DNA of 37,120 nucleotides from a virus: positions 1 to 37,120 of IMG/VR virus record IMGVR_UViG_3300044996_000123. The stretch is one strand, 5' to 3'. Below are positions 14,150 to 20,019 of the stretch, piece by piece (the stretch's first letter is position 1; every line of letters starts with the position of its first letter). The notes beneath the pieces were generated by a model. The model saw nothing but the letters and a program-made list of their open reading frames with translations. It ran no database searches and was not told the origin of the DNA. Made by a program: the position numbers and the translations under genes.

Positions 14150-14790
14150 TTGTCTGTCTCCATCTGCAATTTAGCCAGTTCTATTGCCGCTAGATACATT
14201 TTTGCATGGCGGTTATCGCCGTGAGTTTCTATGACCCGCTTGGTAAAATCATCCAATGAGCCATAGAAACATCCACAGACTACGGCAATGCCTTTTTCCT
14301 CTCGGAAGAAGGTGGTAGTACTATTGCGAGAGCCAATAGGGCTAACTGTCAGGTAATCGGTTTTTTTTGATACCCACGCATCACCGTACACCCGCGCATC
14401 GCCGTACACCCACGCATCGCCGTACACCCACGCATTGCCGAATACCTGCGCATTGCCGAATACCCGCGCATCGCCGTACACCCACGCATTGCCGAATACC
14501 TGCGCATTGCCGTACACCCACGCATCACCGTACACCCGCGCATCGCCGTACACCCGCGCATCGCCGTACACCCACGCATTGCCGAATACCCGCGCATCGC
14601 CGTACACCCGCGCATCGCCGTACACCCACGCATTGCCGAATACCTGCGCATTGCCATCCTGCGATAAATTTTTTTCGCTTTCAATCCATCCGCCTAATTC
14701 GCCAGCATTTATTCCGGGCAAATCAATCAGATATTTGATGCGGCGCAATCCATATTCGTTTACCTCGTCAGTAAGCTCATATTTTTTCAT
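14146..14790 (-). CDS. hexapeptide-repeat (left-handed beta-helix-like) protein
   Basis: 214 residues. The N-terminus (YELTDEVNEYGLRRIKYLID ... GELGGWIESEKNLS) leads into 16 tandem hexads of the form G-[D/N]-A-[R/W/Q]-V-[Y/F], such as GDARVY and GNAWVY. A small residue and an aliphatic one at fixed positions suit a left-handed beta-helix. The C-terminal domain (FFREEKGIAVVCGCFYGSLD ... HGDNRHAKMYLAAIELAKLQ) also occurs in similar proteins of phages and gut bacteria, to my knowledge uncharacterised. ATG follows GAGGTAAG. No acyltransferase active-site His is evident in the repeats. A binding or scaffolding role is inferred. Confidence 0.7.
   Translation of the reverse strand: MKKYELTDEVNEYGLRRIKYLIDLPGINAGELGGWIESEKNLSQDGNAQVFGNAWVYGDARVYGDARVFGNAWVYGDARVYGDARVYGDAWVYGNAQVFGNAWVYGDARVFGNAQVFGNAWVYGDAWVYGDARVYGDAWVSKKTDYLTVSPIGSRNSTTTFFREEKGIAVVCGCFYGSLDDFTKRVIETHGDNRHAKMYLAAIELAKLQMETDK
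14368..14655 (-). repeat. 18-bp tandem repeat array, 16 units, in frame
   Basis: Units encode G-[D/N]-A-x-V-[Y/F]. On the + strand they read like GTACACCCACGCATCGCC and GAATACCTGCGCATTGCC. Copy number can change without a frameshift. Long ORFs in the other frames across this span follow from the repeat. Confidence 0.93.
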
Positions 14791-14792
14791 TC

Positions 14793-14963
14793 TTACCTCG
14801 TATGATCGGATTTGATCTTCGAAATCATCCGTTCGATCATCTCTTCCAGAGTATCTTGGCTGCCGGCGCGGTACCTGGCGAGTTCACCGGCTTTGTACAT
14901 GATTGCGCCAACGACTAGAATGGTGATCAATTCAATAAGCCAAATTAAGAAGTCTTCTGTCAT
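14793..14963 (-). CDS. small single-pass membrane protein
   Basis: 56 residues from ATG 14963, which overlaps the previous stop as ATGA. Residues 5-22 (FLIWLIELITILVVGAIM) form a membrane helix, followed by a charged cytoplasmic-type tail with amphipathic character (DTLEEMIERMISKIKSDHTR). No family known to me. Could be an early phage membrane protein such as an exclusion factor or a membrane anchor of replication. Function is not shown. Confidence 0.6.
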   Translation of the reverse strand: MTEDFLIWLIELITILVVGAIMYKAGELARYRAGSQDTLEEMIERMISKIKSDHTR

Positions 14964-15328
14964 GCTAACTCGCCCGCCAGGCATACCCTGTGCGTCTTTT
15001 CATGCTGGATGATGGCTGTATAAAAATAGCCGTCTGCGACCATATCTTTGATGGATCTCAAAGAAAATTTACTGCCTTGATAAAGTCCATTGGGGTCTTC
15101 CAGAACAATGTACTTTGCCTCGCGGTACAATTCGTTGCAGGTGTTGTGACTCGGTTTGGGCACATAGTGAGGGACAAAAGCTTTCTTGTATTTCATTCGC
15201 GCGGCAAAGTGGTGCAAACTCCGGCAAGAAGCGCAGAACTTGCGATGCCTGTCTGGGGAAAGAAACATTTCGCCGCAATCGTCACAGGCGCGGATATTAT
15301 CCAGGAAACAAAGCTGAATGATTTTCAT
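14960..15328 (-). CDS. zinc-finger-like small protein
   Basis: 122 residues. Near the N-terminus, CDDCGEMF and FCASCR form two C-x2-C pairs that would hold a zinc ion in a ribbon. After this come a basic stretch (RMKYKKAFVPHYVPKPSHN) and an alpha/beta tail with SLRSIKDMVADGYFY. Such a plan suggests nucleic-acid binding. No named family. Start overlaps the stop of the 47-residue gene (ATGA), and its own stop overlaps the membrane gene. Confidence 0.6.
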   Translation of the reverse strand: MKIIQLCFLDNIRACDDCGEMFLSPDRHRKFCASCRSLHHFAARMKYKKAFVPHYVPKPSHNTCNELYREAKYIVLEDPNGLYQGSKFSLRSIKDMVADGYFYTAIIQHEKTHRVCLAGELA

Positions 15329-15468
15329 AGCCCAACCGCCTTGTTGATGAAATTAATATCTTCGGCTGTGATCTCGTCTGTGCTTTTATAATTCTTGGCG
15401 ATCATCAGCAGCCTGGTCACAAAATCAAAACTCCTGATATAAACTTCGTATACTTCTGATTCAGTCAT
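15325..15468 (-). CDS. small acidic helical protein (47 aa)
   Basis: ATG 15468 to TGA 15325. The product (MTESEVYEVYIRSFDFVTRL ... KSTDEITAEDINFINKAVGL) is helical and protein-like. It overlaps its upstream neighbour by eight bases (ATGACTGA) and its downstream neighbour by four (ATGA), exactly the style of this operon, which supports a real gene. No known family. Confidence 0.6.
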   Translation of the reverse strand: MTESEVYEVYIRSFDFVTRLLMIAKNYKSTDEITAEDINFINKAVGL

Positions 15469-16000
15469 GGACAATTCCCTCCGTTAGCTTTTTGATACTC
15501 TCGTCAACTCGTTCCAGCCGGTATTTTTCAGCTACGGTTTTCACGCCTGGCAGCATACGCGCATCACTACTCGCGGTCTGTAAGGCAGCTTCGTAAGCTT
15601 GTAAGAATCTGGCCCGGTCTGCTACTTGATTTTCAGAGGAGCATAGATTCTGCCAACCAAACTGGTTCACGATCTTCTCGATCAGCGGGGAGCTAAACTC
15701 CGGCTCACGGTAATACCCAACGCTTTCGATCTGATTCAAAACTTCCCCCCAGGCTTCCAGCGCAGACGGAGCAGCATTTGAGAGAACAATATCCAGCGCA
15801 GCTTGCCGCCACTGCCCCGGTGAAGGGAAGAAGGCGTTGGAAGTGGCAAGATATGCTTTGGCTCCCGCTTCCAGCGCGTCCTTCGGCAAGTCTGAAAGGA
15901 TCATGTGGTAAATCTCCGGCGCGCCCTGCTTCGCCACGTAGTTCGGGTAGGCGATGGACATCGTTCCCATGATGACTTTGACTTCAGCCAGGCTTGCCAT
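15461..16000 (-). CDS. putative helicase loader (G39P-like)
   Basis: 179 residues, all-helical. The pattern ASLAEVKVIMGTMSIAYPNY ... YHMILSDLPKDALEAGAKAYL ... FFPSPGQWRQAALDI is like the N-terminal domain of phage SPP1 G39P and related loaders, which bring the host or phage replicative helicase to the origin. The C-terminal half is less conserved, as in that family. GGAGAG lies before ATG 16000, and the start overlaps the DnaD-like gene by 17 bases. Adjacent initiator and loader genes are the usual arrangement. No helicase is encoded in the window, so the partner would be the host helicase. Confidence 0.65.
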   Translation of the reverse strand: MASLAEVKVIMGTMSIAYPNYVAKQGAPEIYHMILSDLPKDALEAGAKAYLATSNAFFPSPGQWRQAALDIVLSNAAPSALEAWGEVLNQIESVGYYREPEFSSPLIEKIVNQFGWQNLCSSENQVADRARFLQAYEAALQTASSDARMLPGVKTVAEKYRLERVDESIKKLTEGIVHD

Positions 16001-16781
16001 AAATCTCTCCTTCCTCGTCAGGCGTCAGGCCGAAAATCGCCATGTTTGTATCCTCGTGTTTATTCTTCTTTGGCTTATCGCCCCGGCCTTCCACGGCCCA
16101 GCGTTCTAAAATCGCCCGGATATATTTCCAGCGGCGGACGTTTGCTTTGACGGCCTCGGCAATGGCATCCGCCACCCATTGCGGCCCGTAATCTTTCTCG
16201 GCTGACTTGATCTCATCTGCGATGAGCGGTGTCAGAAGTCCGATGTTGTTCTCGTAAACCGAGAAGACACTTTCGGTGTTCCCGGCTGCACTGTGGCTAC
16301 TGTGGCTATGTGGTATTGTGGTTATGTGGTTAGATGAAGAGTGTGAATTAATAGAGGGAGAAAAAAAAGTCTGACCTGTACTCTGACCTGTACTCTGACC
16401 TGTACTCTGACCTGTACTCTCATCCAGAGTTACGTTATTTCTGAATTCAGAATTTTCTGAACTCTGGTCATTTTCATTCATCACAACGCCATCATAGTTA
16501 CGCGGGTTTGTCCAATTATGGACAATAATCACTTGGTTGTGCTGTCGTTTCGCGCAGGTGATATAGCCTTCGCTGGCCAAATGCTTGCGATGTTCCTGAA
16601 TTAGTCTGACCGGTTTATTCAGATCAGAAGCCGCGTATTCGTCTTTCCATTCTTTTATTTGACCGTTATCCCAATCGGCCTGATCCAGAATGTATAAGTA
16701 CAGATACCAGGCCTGGCCAAGTTGCTCGATGTGCTTCGGCTCAAGAAGGCCTCTTTTGATCTTGATCCATGTTTTTTTCAC
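15984..16781 (-). CDS. DnaD-like replication initiator
   Basis: 265 residues from a GTG at 16781 that overlaps the upstream stop as GTGA and follows GGTGAG; a longer ORF to 16835 is less likely. Residues 1-95 form a winged-helix domain (KHIEQLGQAWYLYLYILDQA ... HRKHLASEGYI). A Ser/Thr/Asn-rich linker carries four STGQ repeats. Residues about 180-245 form the DnaD/DnaB_2 domain: VYENNIGLLTPLIADEIKSA ... WVADAIAEAVKANVRRWKYI ... ILERWAVEGRG. Such proteins bind the phage origin and recruit the loader and helicase, so an origin may lie in or near this gene. Confidence 0.85.
   Translation of the reverse strand: MKKTWIKIKRGLLEPKHIEQLGQAWYLYLYILDQADWDNGQIKEWKDEYAASDLNKPVRLIQEHRKHLASEGYITCAKRQHNQVIIVHNWTNPRNYDGVVMNENDQSSENSEFRNNVTLDESTGQSTGQSTGQSTGQTFFSPSINSHSSSNHITTIPHSHSSHSAAGNTESVFSVYENNIGLLTPLIADEIKSAEKDYGPQWVADAIAEAVKANVRRWKYIRAILERWAVEGRGDKPKKNKHEDTNMAIFGLTPDEEGEIYGKPG
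16371..16418 (-). repeat. 12-bp tandem repeat, four units, in frame
   Basis: CTGACCTGTACT on the + strand is repeated four times without change, encoding STGQ four times in the linker of the DnaD-like protein. In many phages repeats within the initiator gene act as the origin (iterons), so this is also a candidate initiator-binding site. Confidence 0.9.
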
Positions 16782-17329
16782 AGGCTCACCATTTTGTTTC
16801 TGATACTGTCCCGCAGGTCGAACGCCGAGTAGCATGGGAAGAGCTTTGATAACGGCATCTCCCAGTTGTTGTAGCGGTTAAAAAAACTCGTGCCATCGCT
16901 CCGGTAACGCAGATCACCCTTCTTGTGGAACTCGGCCCGCTCAAATAGCCAGTTCTTCGGCGCCCAGCCGCACACCGTCACGATCTGCTTCACCCAGTTA
17001 TACGAAGTGAAGATGTATGCCTGCGCGTTCAATCGCCGCTGGTCGTCCACGAAATTGGCCACCATGACCTCTTTTACGGTGACCTTTCTGGTCTGTGTCT
17101 TAACGTCCACCCGCACGCCGTCCAGTACCAGGTCGTACCCGCCGTCATAACCCTGCTGGTGCTTCATCAGCGGCATTCCCAGCATCCACAGCACCGCGTT
17201 CTGGCCAATCACACCTGATAGCTGCATCTCCAGCGTCCCCGGTTCCCTGGTCACCGATTTCACCATATTCCCAAGCGCGTACTCATGACACCAGTCCCTG
17301 AAATTCCGGGTTAGCGGGATGTCAATCAT
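16778..17329 (-). CDS. putative PD-(D/E)XK nuclease-like protein
   Basis: 183 residues from ATG 17329 after AGAGG; a TTG at 17335 is the alternative. The centre reads GQNAVLWMLGMP ... YDGGYDLVLDGVRVDVKTQT. The D-x15-type spacing to D-V-K, with a preceding helix, is the signature of restriction-like nucleases that bind metal with D, D/E and K. The second half (FTSYNWVKQIVTVCGWAPKN ... FHKKGDLRY) is typical of phage proteins annotated as endonuclease-like. Cleavage activity is inferred. Overlaps genes on both sides and sits next to the initiator. Confidence 0.65.
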   Translation of the reverse strand: MIDIPLTRNFRDWCHEYALGNMVKSVTREPGTLEMQLSGVIGQNAVLWMLGMPLMKHQQGYDGGYDLVLDGVRVDVKTQTRKVTVKEVMVANFVDDQRRLNAQAYIFTSYNWVKQIVTVCGWAPKNWLFERAEFHKKGDLRYRSDGTSFFNRYNNWEMPLSKLFPCYSAFDLRDSIRNKMVSL

Positions 17330-17531
17330 CCGCAACCTCTGGGATATAAATCCTATGATTGGTGAAATCCTGCCAAACCAGCTTTGGTCTTTGGGCGTGC
17401 GACATACTAAACAGCCTTAAGGCATATTCCACGCTGTCGGTATAATAGACAGCGCAACCTTCCGGAACATCGTACGGAGGGATGAGCTTGATCATCACAA
17501 CCCTGTTATCCACAAATTGCTGACCGGTCAT
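17322..17531 (-). CDS. hypothetical small protein
   Basis: 69 residues from ATG 17531, chosen because GGAG lies seven bases upstream and a small gene ends just before it; the frame is open to 17558. The protein starts MTGQQFVDNRVVMIKLIPPY and has YYTDSVEYALRLFSMSHAQR. Mixed alpha/beta. No recognised domain. The stop overlaps the nuclease-like gene by eight bases. Confidence 0.55.
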   Translation of the reverse strand: MTGQQFVDNRVVMIKLIPPYDVPEGCAVYYTDSVEYALRLFSMSHAQRPKLVWQDFTNHRIYIPEVADD

Positions 17532-17532
17532 A

Positions 17533-17676
17533 TCAATCTCCAAAATCAAAGGCGCCATGTTTTACTGCCAGAATGAACAGGATCAAGCAGAATACGATTA
17601 GCGCAAAATCATGGAAATTAGTAAGTCGGTCTAGGATGAAAGCCAGACACATGCTGATAAACATAACTGTGTACAT
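17533..17676 (-). CDS. small two-helix membrane protein (47 aa)
   Basis: ATG 17676 with a strong GGAGG five bases upstream, TGA at 17533. Two hydrophobic segments (MYTVMFISMCLAFIL and FALIVFCLILFILAV) flank a short polar turn (DRLTNFHD). The stop is one base from the next gene's ATG. A small holin-like or toxin-like membrane protein by size; its place at the front of the replication genes argues against late lysis. No family recognised. Confidence 0.65.
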   Translation of the reverse strand: MYTVMFISMCLAFILDRLTNFHDFALIVFCLILFILAVKHGAFDFGD

Positions 17677-17718
17677 AAGAACCTCCGGCGGTCTTTGCCC
17701 CGGCCGCCAGGGTGATGT

Positions 17719-18684
17719 TTAGAGGTTAGTAATGCAGATGTTGGCGGCCTGCAATTTTCGCAGATACTCGTCATTCTTTTCCGGCGTGTTGGCTGGGTTT
17801 TTCATGGCCTTGTTGATACCAAGAACCTTGTTTTTTAACTCTTCTTTGTCGCACTCGCCGTACGTTCGACCATCGCTGCCAACCATTGCGCGGGCTTCCT
17901 CGGTAGTCATGGATGGCATTGCAGAAACCAGCGCGTCCAGTGGAGTTTGTTCGACCGGCTTCACCTCAACAGGTTTTGTTTTCTCGGACTGTTTAACTTC
18001 TTCACCGGAGTTAAGCCAGTTAACCAGGATGTCAAAAAACTTTGCGTCCGGCTTATTGACTACCTTATCGGCAACGGCTTCGCAACGCGATTTTGACACG
18101 ATGCAGTTATGGTCTAAATCCATATCGCAGACGAGCGTAAACTCGTATTCCATGCCCTGACGCTGGATGGGCGCCATGCCAATTTTCTTTGGAACTTGGC
18201 GGCCCTTGTCGTTGGTTTCGAGGATGTACTCGGTTTTTGAGCGCATTGTGGCTATAATGTGCGCGGGGCTTTGGAGCATGGCATCCACCAGCTTGCGCTG
18301 CAATGGAGTAACATCCTTCCAGGCAGTGTAGGTGTTGTTGGACTGACTGCGCTTGGCGGCTTGGTCTACCATATCCAACGCCCCACCTTCACCTTCCCAG
18401 GCATGTGAGAGCGAGTCTATGACGATTACGTCATAACCGGCTTTCTCCGCGGTTTCGATAGCGTCAATGTACAAAGCGGGTGAGAAAGTGTGCAACTCCA
18501 ACACATCGAAGTTAAACTTGTCGGAATACAAAGAGGCCGATCCCCGCTCGGTGTCGATCACGGCGATCTTGCCGCCGAGTGTCTTGGCGGCGGTCAGGGC
18601 GGTGTAGGTCTTTCCTGATCCTGACGGACCGTCAATAGCTAAACGTAACTTGCTTTTTCGTTTGGTTGCCTTGATAAATTCCAT
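17719..18684 (-). CDS. Sak4-like RecA-fold ATPase (recombinase)
   Basis: 321 residues. P-loop ATPase with Walker A GPSGSGKT (19-26) and a Walker B strand YDVIVIDSLS (about 84-93), then TAWKDVTPLQRKLVDAMLQS and a sensor-like strand HIIATMRSKTEY. This is the pattern of phage AAA_24/Sak4 proteins, shortened RecA-like enzymes that promote single-strand annealing together with SSB. A linker rich in Lys, Pro and Val (about 228-246) leads to a helical C-terminal extension. GAGG precedes ATG 18684, which directly follows the stop of the zinc protein. With ssb at 11794 and the VRR-NUC gene it forms a recombination set. Confidence 0.85.
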   Translation of the reverse strand: MEFIKATKRKSKLRLAIDGPSGSGKTYTALTAAKTLGGKIAVIDTERGSASLYSDKFNFDVLELHTFSPALYIDAIETAEKAGYDVIVIDSLSHAWEGEGGALDMVDQAAKRSQSNNTYTAWKDVTPLQRKLVDAMLQSPAHIIATMRSKTEYILETNDKGRQVPKKIGMAPIQRQGMEYEFTLVCDMDLDHNCIVSKSRCEAVADKVVNKPDAKFFDILVNWLNSGEEVKQSEKTKPVEVKPVEQTPLDALVSAMPSMTTEEARAMVGSDGRTYGECDKEELKNKVLGINKAMKNPANTPEKNDEYLRKLQAANICITNL

Positions 18685-18861
18685 TTATTCCTCTTCTGAA
18701 TAGTCGAGTGGTACTTCACCTTCCACTCGTTGACCGCAGAAAGAACAGCGATAGTAAAGATGCGTTTCTCTGCGATAGATCACCTCACCGGCGATAAACG
18801 CGATCGGTCCTTCTTCGATCACCTCCTCCTCAATGTCTAAACTTTCGTGCTGGCAGGTCAT
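18685..18861 (-). CDS. small zinc-ribbon-like acidic protein (58 aa)
   Basis: ATG 18861 overlaps the winged-helix gene's stop (ATGA), and TAA at 18685 abuts the recombinase ATG. Very acidic N-terminus (SLDIEEEVIEEGP), then YYRCSFCGQRVEGEVPLDYS with one C-x2-C pair and an earlier C/H pair (TCQHE) that could complete a metal site. Operon overlaps on both sides support a real gene. Function unknown. Confidence 0.65.
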   Translation of the reverse strand: MTCQHESLDIEEEVIEEGPIAFIAGEVIYRRETHLYYRCSFCGQRVEGEVPLDYSEEE

Positions 18862-19055
18862 ATAGCCCGTAGGGAGCGGTGGCGGCCCGGGGTGAAGGAA
18901 AGCTTCCCTTCGCTGATCAGTGTTTGAACATGGTATTTGACTGGCGTTTTTGTTACTCCGACCGCGCCGGCAATCTCGTCTAACGAGCAGCCTGGGTGTT
19001 CAGTGATGTAAACCAGTACGGCCTTCCTTGTGGTTCCGTGTGCAATACGTTCCAT
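18858..19055 (-). CDS. winged helix-turn-helix regulator, first gene of the early operon
   Basis: 65 residues from ATG 19055 after AAGGAAG; a TTG at 19076 is the other option. The whole protein is one winged HTH: RKAVLVYITEHPGCSLDEIA, then GAVGVTKTPVKYHVQTLISE as turn and recognition helix, then the wing KLSFTPGRHRSL. It is ArsR/MarR-like in layout. As the first early gene directly behind the operator region it may be a Cro-like or auto-regulatory switch protein. DNA target not shown; the TAGCACTT sites beside it are the obvious candidates. Confidence 0.75.
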   Translation of the reverse strand: MERIAHGTTRKAVLVYITEHPGCSLDEIAGAVGVTKTPVKYHVQTLISEGKLSFTPGRHRSLRAI

Positions 19056-19059
19056 CCAG

Positions 19060-19137
19060 TAGCACTTCCTTTCCAAGTAGCTATTTTTGGGTATATAGTA
19101 ACAAAGTGCTAACTACTTGTCAAGTGTTTTAGCACCT
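19060..19137. promoter_or_regulatory. operator cluster with TAGCACTT half-sites
   Basis: TAGCACTT at 19060-19067, its reverse complement AAGTGCTA at 19104-19111, and TAGCACCT at 19130-19137. GTGCTAA (19106-19112) and TTAGCAC (19129-19135) form an inverted repeat spaced by 16 bases that straddles the -35 of the early promoter. The sites lie between divergent regulator genes, as expected for a lysis-lysogeny control region. Confidence 0.6.
19095..19123 (-). promoter_or_regulatory. main leftward early promoter
   Basis: On the minus strand TTGACA (complement of 19118-19123), exactly 17 bases, then TACTAT (complement of 19095-19100). Perfect -35 and four of six at -10. The spacer contains a TAGCACTT operator half-site. 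It is the only strong promoter facing the 12-kb leftward operon. Confidence 0.8.
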
Positions 19138-19138
19138 A

Positions 19139-19167
19139 TTGCAAAATTAGTACAATGGTGATACATT
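19139..19167 (+). promoter_or_regulatory. possible rightward promoter for the repressor gene
   Basis: TTGCAA (19139-19144), 17 bases, TACATT (19162-19167), four of six matches each; an alternative -10, TACAAT, is at 19151-19156. It faces the HTH gene at 19186 and starts next to the TAGCACCT half-site. Confidence 0.4.
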
Positions 19168-19185
19168 TGAATTAGAAAGGTTAGA

Positions 19186-19545
19186 ATGAAATTTGGAGAA
19201 TGGCTTTATGGTGAATTTATCAAGTGGCGCGGGAAAACCACCAAGAGCAAATCTGAATTCGCAGACTGGCTTGGCCTGAAACAAACTATTGTAAACAGAT
19301 ATATGCTCTACCCGGATATGTTGCCTTCTGTCGAAACGATCCGGACAATCGAGCAGAAACTACCCGGCGTTCATTCAGTGCTATTCACCCGTGATATTTC
19401 GGAGTCTGTCTCCGAGATTGTCAGGCAGGCCATCCAGGAAGCTTTATCTGACTGTGAAGCCCATAACATCAGCCCTACCAGCGAAGCTGGTAAGGCAATC
19501 ATCTCATCGGTGCTGTCCAGGTATGGGATCAAATCCAGTTCGTAG
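19186..19545 (+). CDS. HTH repressor candidate
   Basis: 119 residues. Residues 1-62 look like a Cro/CI-type HTH: FGEWLYGEFIKWRGKTTKSK, then SEFADWLGLKQTIVNRYMLY, then VETIRTIEQKLPG. The remainder (SESVSEIVRQAIQEALSDCE ... GKAIISSVLSRYGI) is helical and could serve dimerisation. AAAGG precedes the ATG. It is read away from the early operon across the shared operator region, the classic position of a lysogeny repressor. It lacks a LexA-type peptidase domain, so induction would need another route. Confidence 0.7.
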   Translation: MKFGEWLYGEFIKWRGKTTKSKSEFADWLGLKQTIVNRYMLYPDMLPSVETIRTIEQKLPGVHSVLFTRDISESVSEIVRQAIQEALSDCEAHNISPTSEAGKAIISSVLSRYGIKSSS

Positions 19546-19597
19546 CAATTCCCGCTCGCTTCAATGTTCATTCGTTATCTCCCTGTGCAATGATTAT

Positions 19598-19611
19598 AGA
19601 ACATCCGTTCT
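19598..19611. promoter_or_regulatory. LexA-box-like site GAAC-N4-GTTC
   Basis: AGAACATCCGTTCT, same form as the site at 6770-6785, with TAGAAC at the left of both. It sits 49 bases before a strong ribosome binding site and start codon, directly after a TGATTATAG sequence that resembles an extended -10. A repressor bound here would block that promoter. Confidence 0.5.
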
Positions 19612-19659
19612 CTGAAGCAATACTGTCATATACAACATGATATACCGAAGGAGGATTCA

Positions 19660-19809
19660 ATGGGTACATTACGGAATTTGCTAGTGGCACGGCGTAAAGG
19701 CTCTGGAGTAGTACTGATCCTGGTCGGTTTAGCTGCATTGGGGACAGATTTCTGGTGGTTGTCTATCATTGCGATCTTCGTTGGTGTTTTGTTCCTGGTA
19801 TTGAAATAG
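19660..19809 (+). CDS. small membrane protein (49 aa)
   Basis: ATG 19660 after a near-perfect AAGGAGGA, stop TAG at 19807-19809. Basic N-terminus (MGTLRNLLVARRKG), then two hydrophobic segments (SGVVLILVGLAALG and FWWLSIIAIFVGVLFLVL) with a short turn. Lies between the repressor candidate and attP, so it would be expressed from the prophage, perhaps only on DNA damage given the LexA-like site. Candidates: lysogenic conversion, exclusion or SOS-induced membrane peptide. No family recognised. Confidence 0.7.
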   Translation: MGTLRNLLVARRKGSGVVLILVGLAALGTDFWWLSIIAIFVGVLFLVLK

Positions 19810-19917
19810 CATTGGACTATTTATATCCGGAAAGCCCTATATATAGGTGCTCAAAGAATGAATAATCGTATATGTACTGGTAATTCTGGAAAGAATCGGC
19901 TGGGAATGCGGACACGA

Positions 19918-19961
19918 CTCATAAGCCATTGGTTGTGGGTTCAAATCCCACCCTCGCCACC
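19918..19961 (+). other. attP: attP core: 3' half of a CAT-anticodon tRNA gene
   Basis: The sequence reads as the 3' half of a tRNA: anticodon loop CTCATAA (19918-19924), 3' anticodon strand GCCAT, five-base variable loop TGGTT, T-arm GTGGG-TTCAAAT-CCCAC (19935-19951), acceptor strand CCTCGCC (19952-19958), discriminator A, then CC. The matching 5' half (GGCGAGG and D-arm) is absent, so this is not a tRNA gene. Just upstream of an integrase it is the expected attP core, able to rebuild the host tRNA (elongator tRNA-Met most likely; tRNA-Ile2 also has CAT) after integration. Confidence 0.85.
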
Positions 19962-19976
19962 TAAAAACACCGCTAT

Positions 19977-20019
19977 ATATGGGGGTAACGTGCTCTATAA
20001 CCGGCACATATGGGGGTTA
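19977..20019 (+). repeat. direct repeats ATATGGGGGTWA beside attP
   Basis: ATATGGGGGTAA (19977-19988) and ATATGGGGGTTA (20008-20019), 31 bases apart. A palindromic CCTATATATAGG lies on the other side of the core, near 19842. Paired short repeats flanking a core are typical arm-type binding sites of tyrosine integrases. The second copy overlaps the integrase start, so it may also tie integrase expression to binding. Confidence 0.5.

Noticed and set aside
14681-14700. CTTTCAATCCATCC, similar to the reverse of a CRISPR repeat handle
   Set aside because: It lies in the coding sequence for WIESEK of the hexapeptide protein, without the stem-forming half.
14349-14815. Other-frame ORFs over the hexapeptide array (MRGCTA and HRRTPT repeats)
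   Set aside because: By-products of an 18-bp repeat; only the 14146-14790 frame has non-repeat protein-like ends and a ribosome binding site.
19880-19961. A complete tRNA gene near the integrase
   Set aside because: Only the 3' half is present; the 5' acceptor strand GGCGAGG and the D-arm are missing and the 5' anticodon strand does not pair, so it is an attP core.
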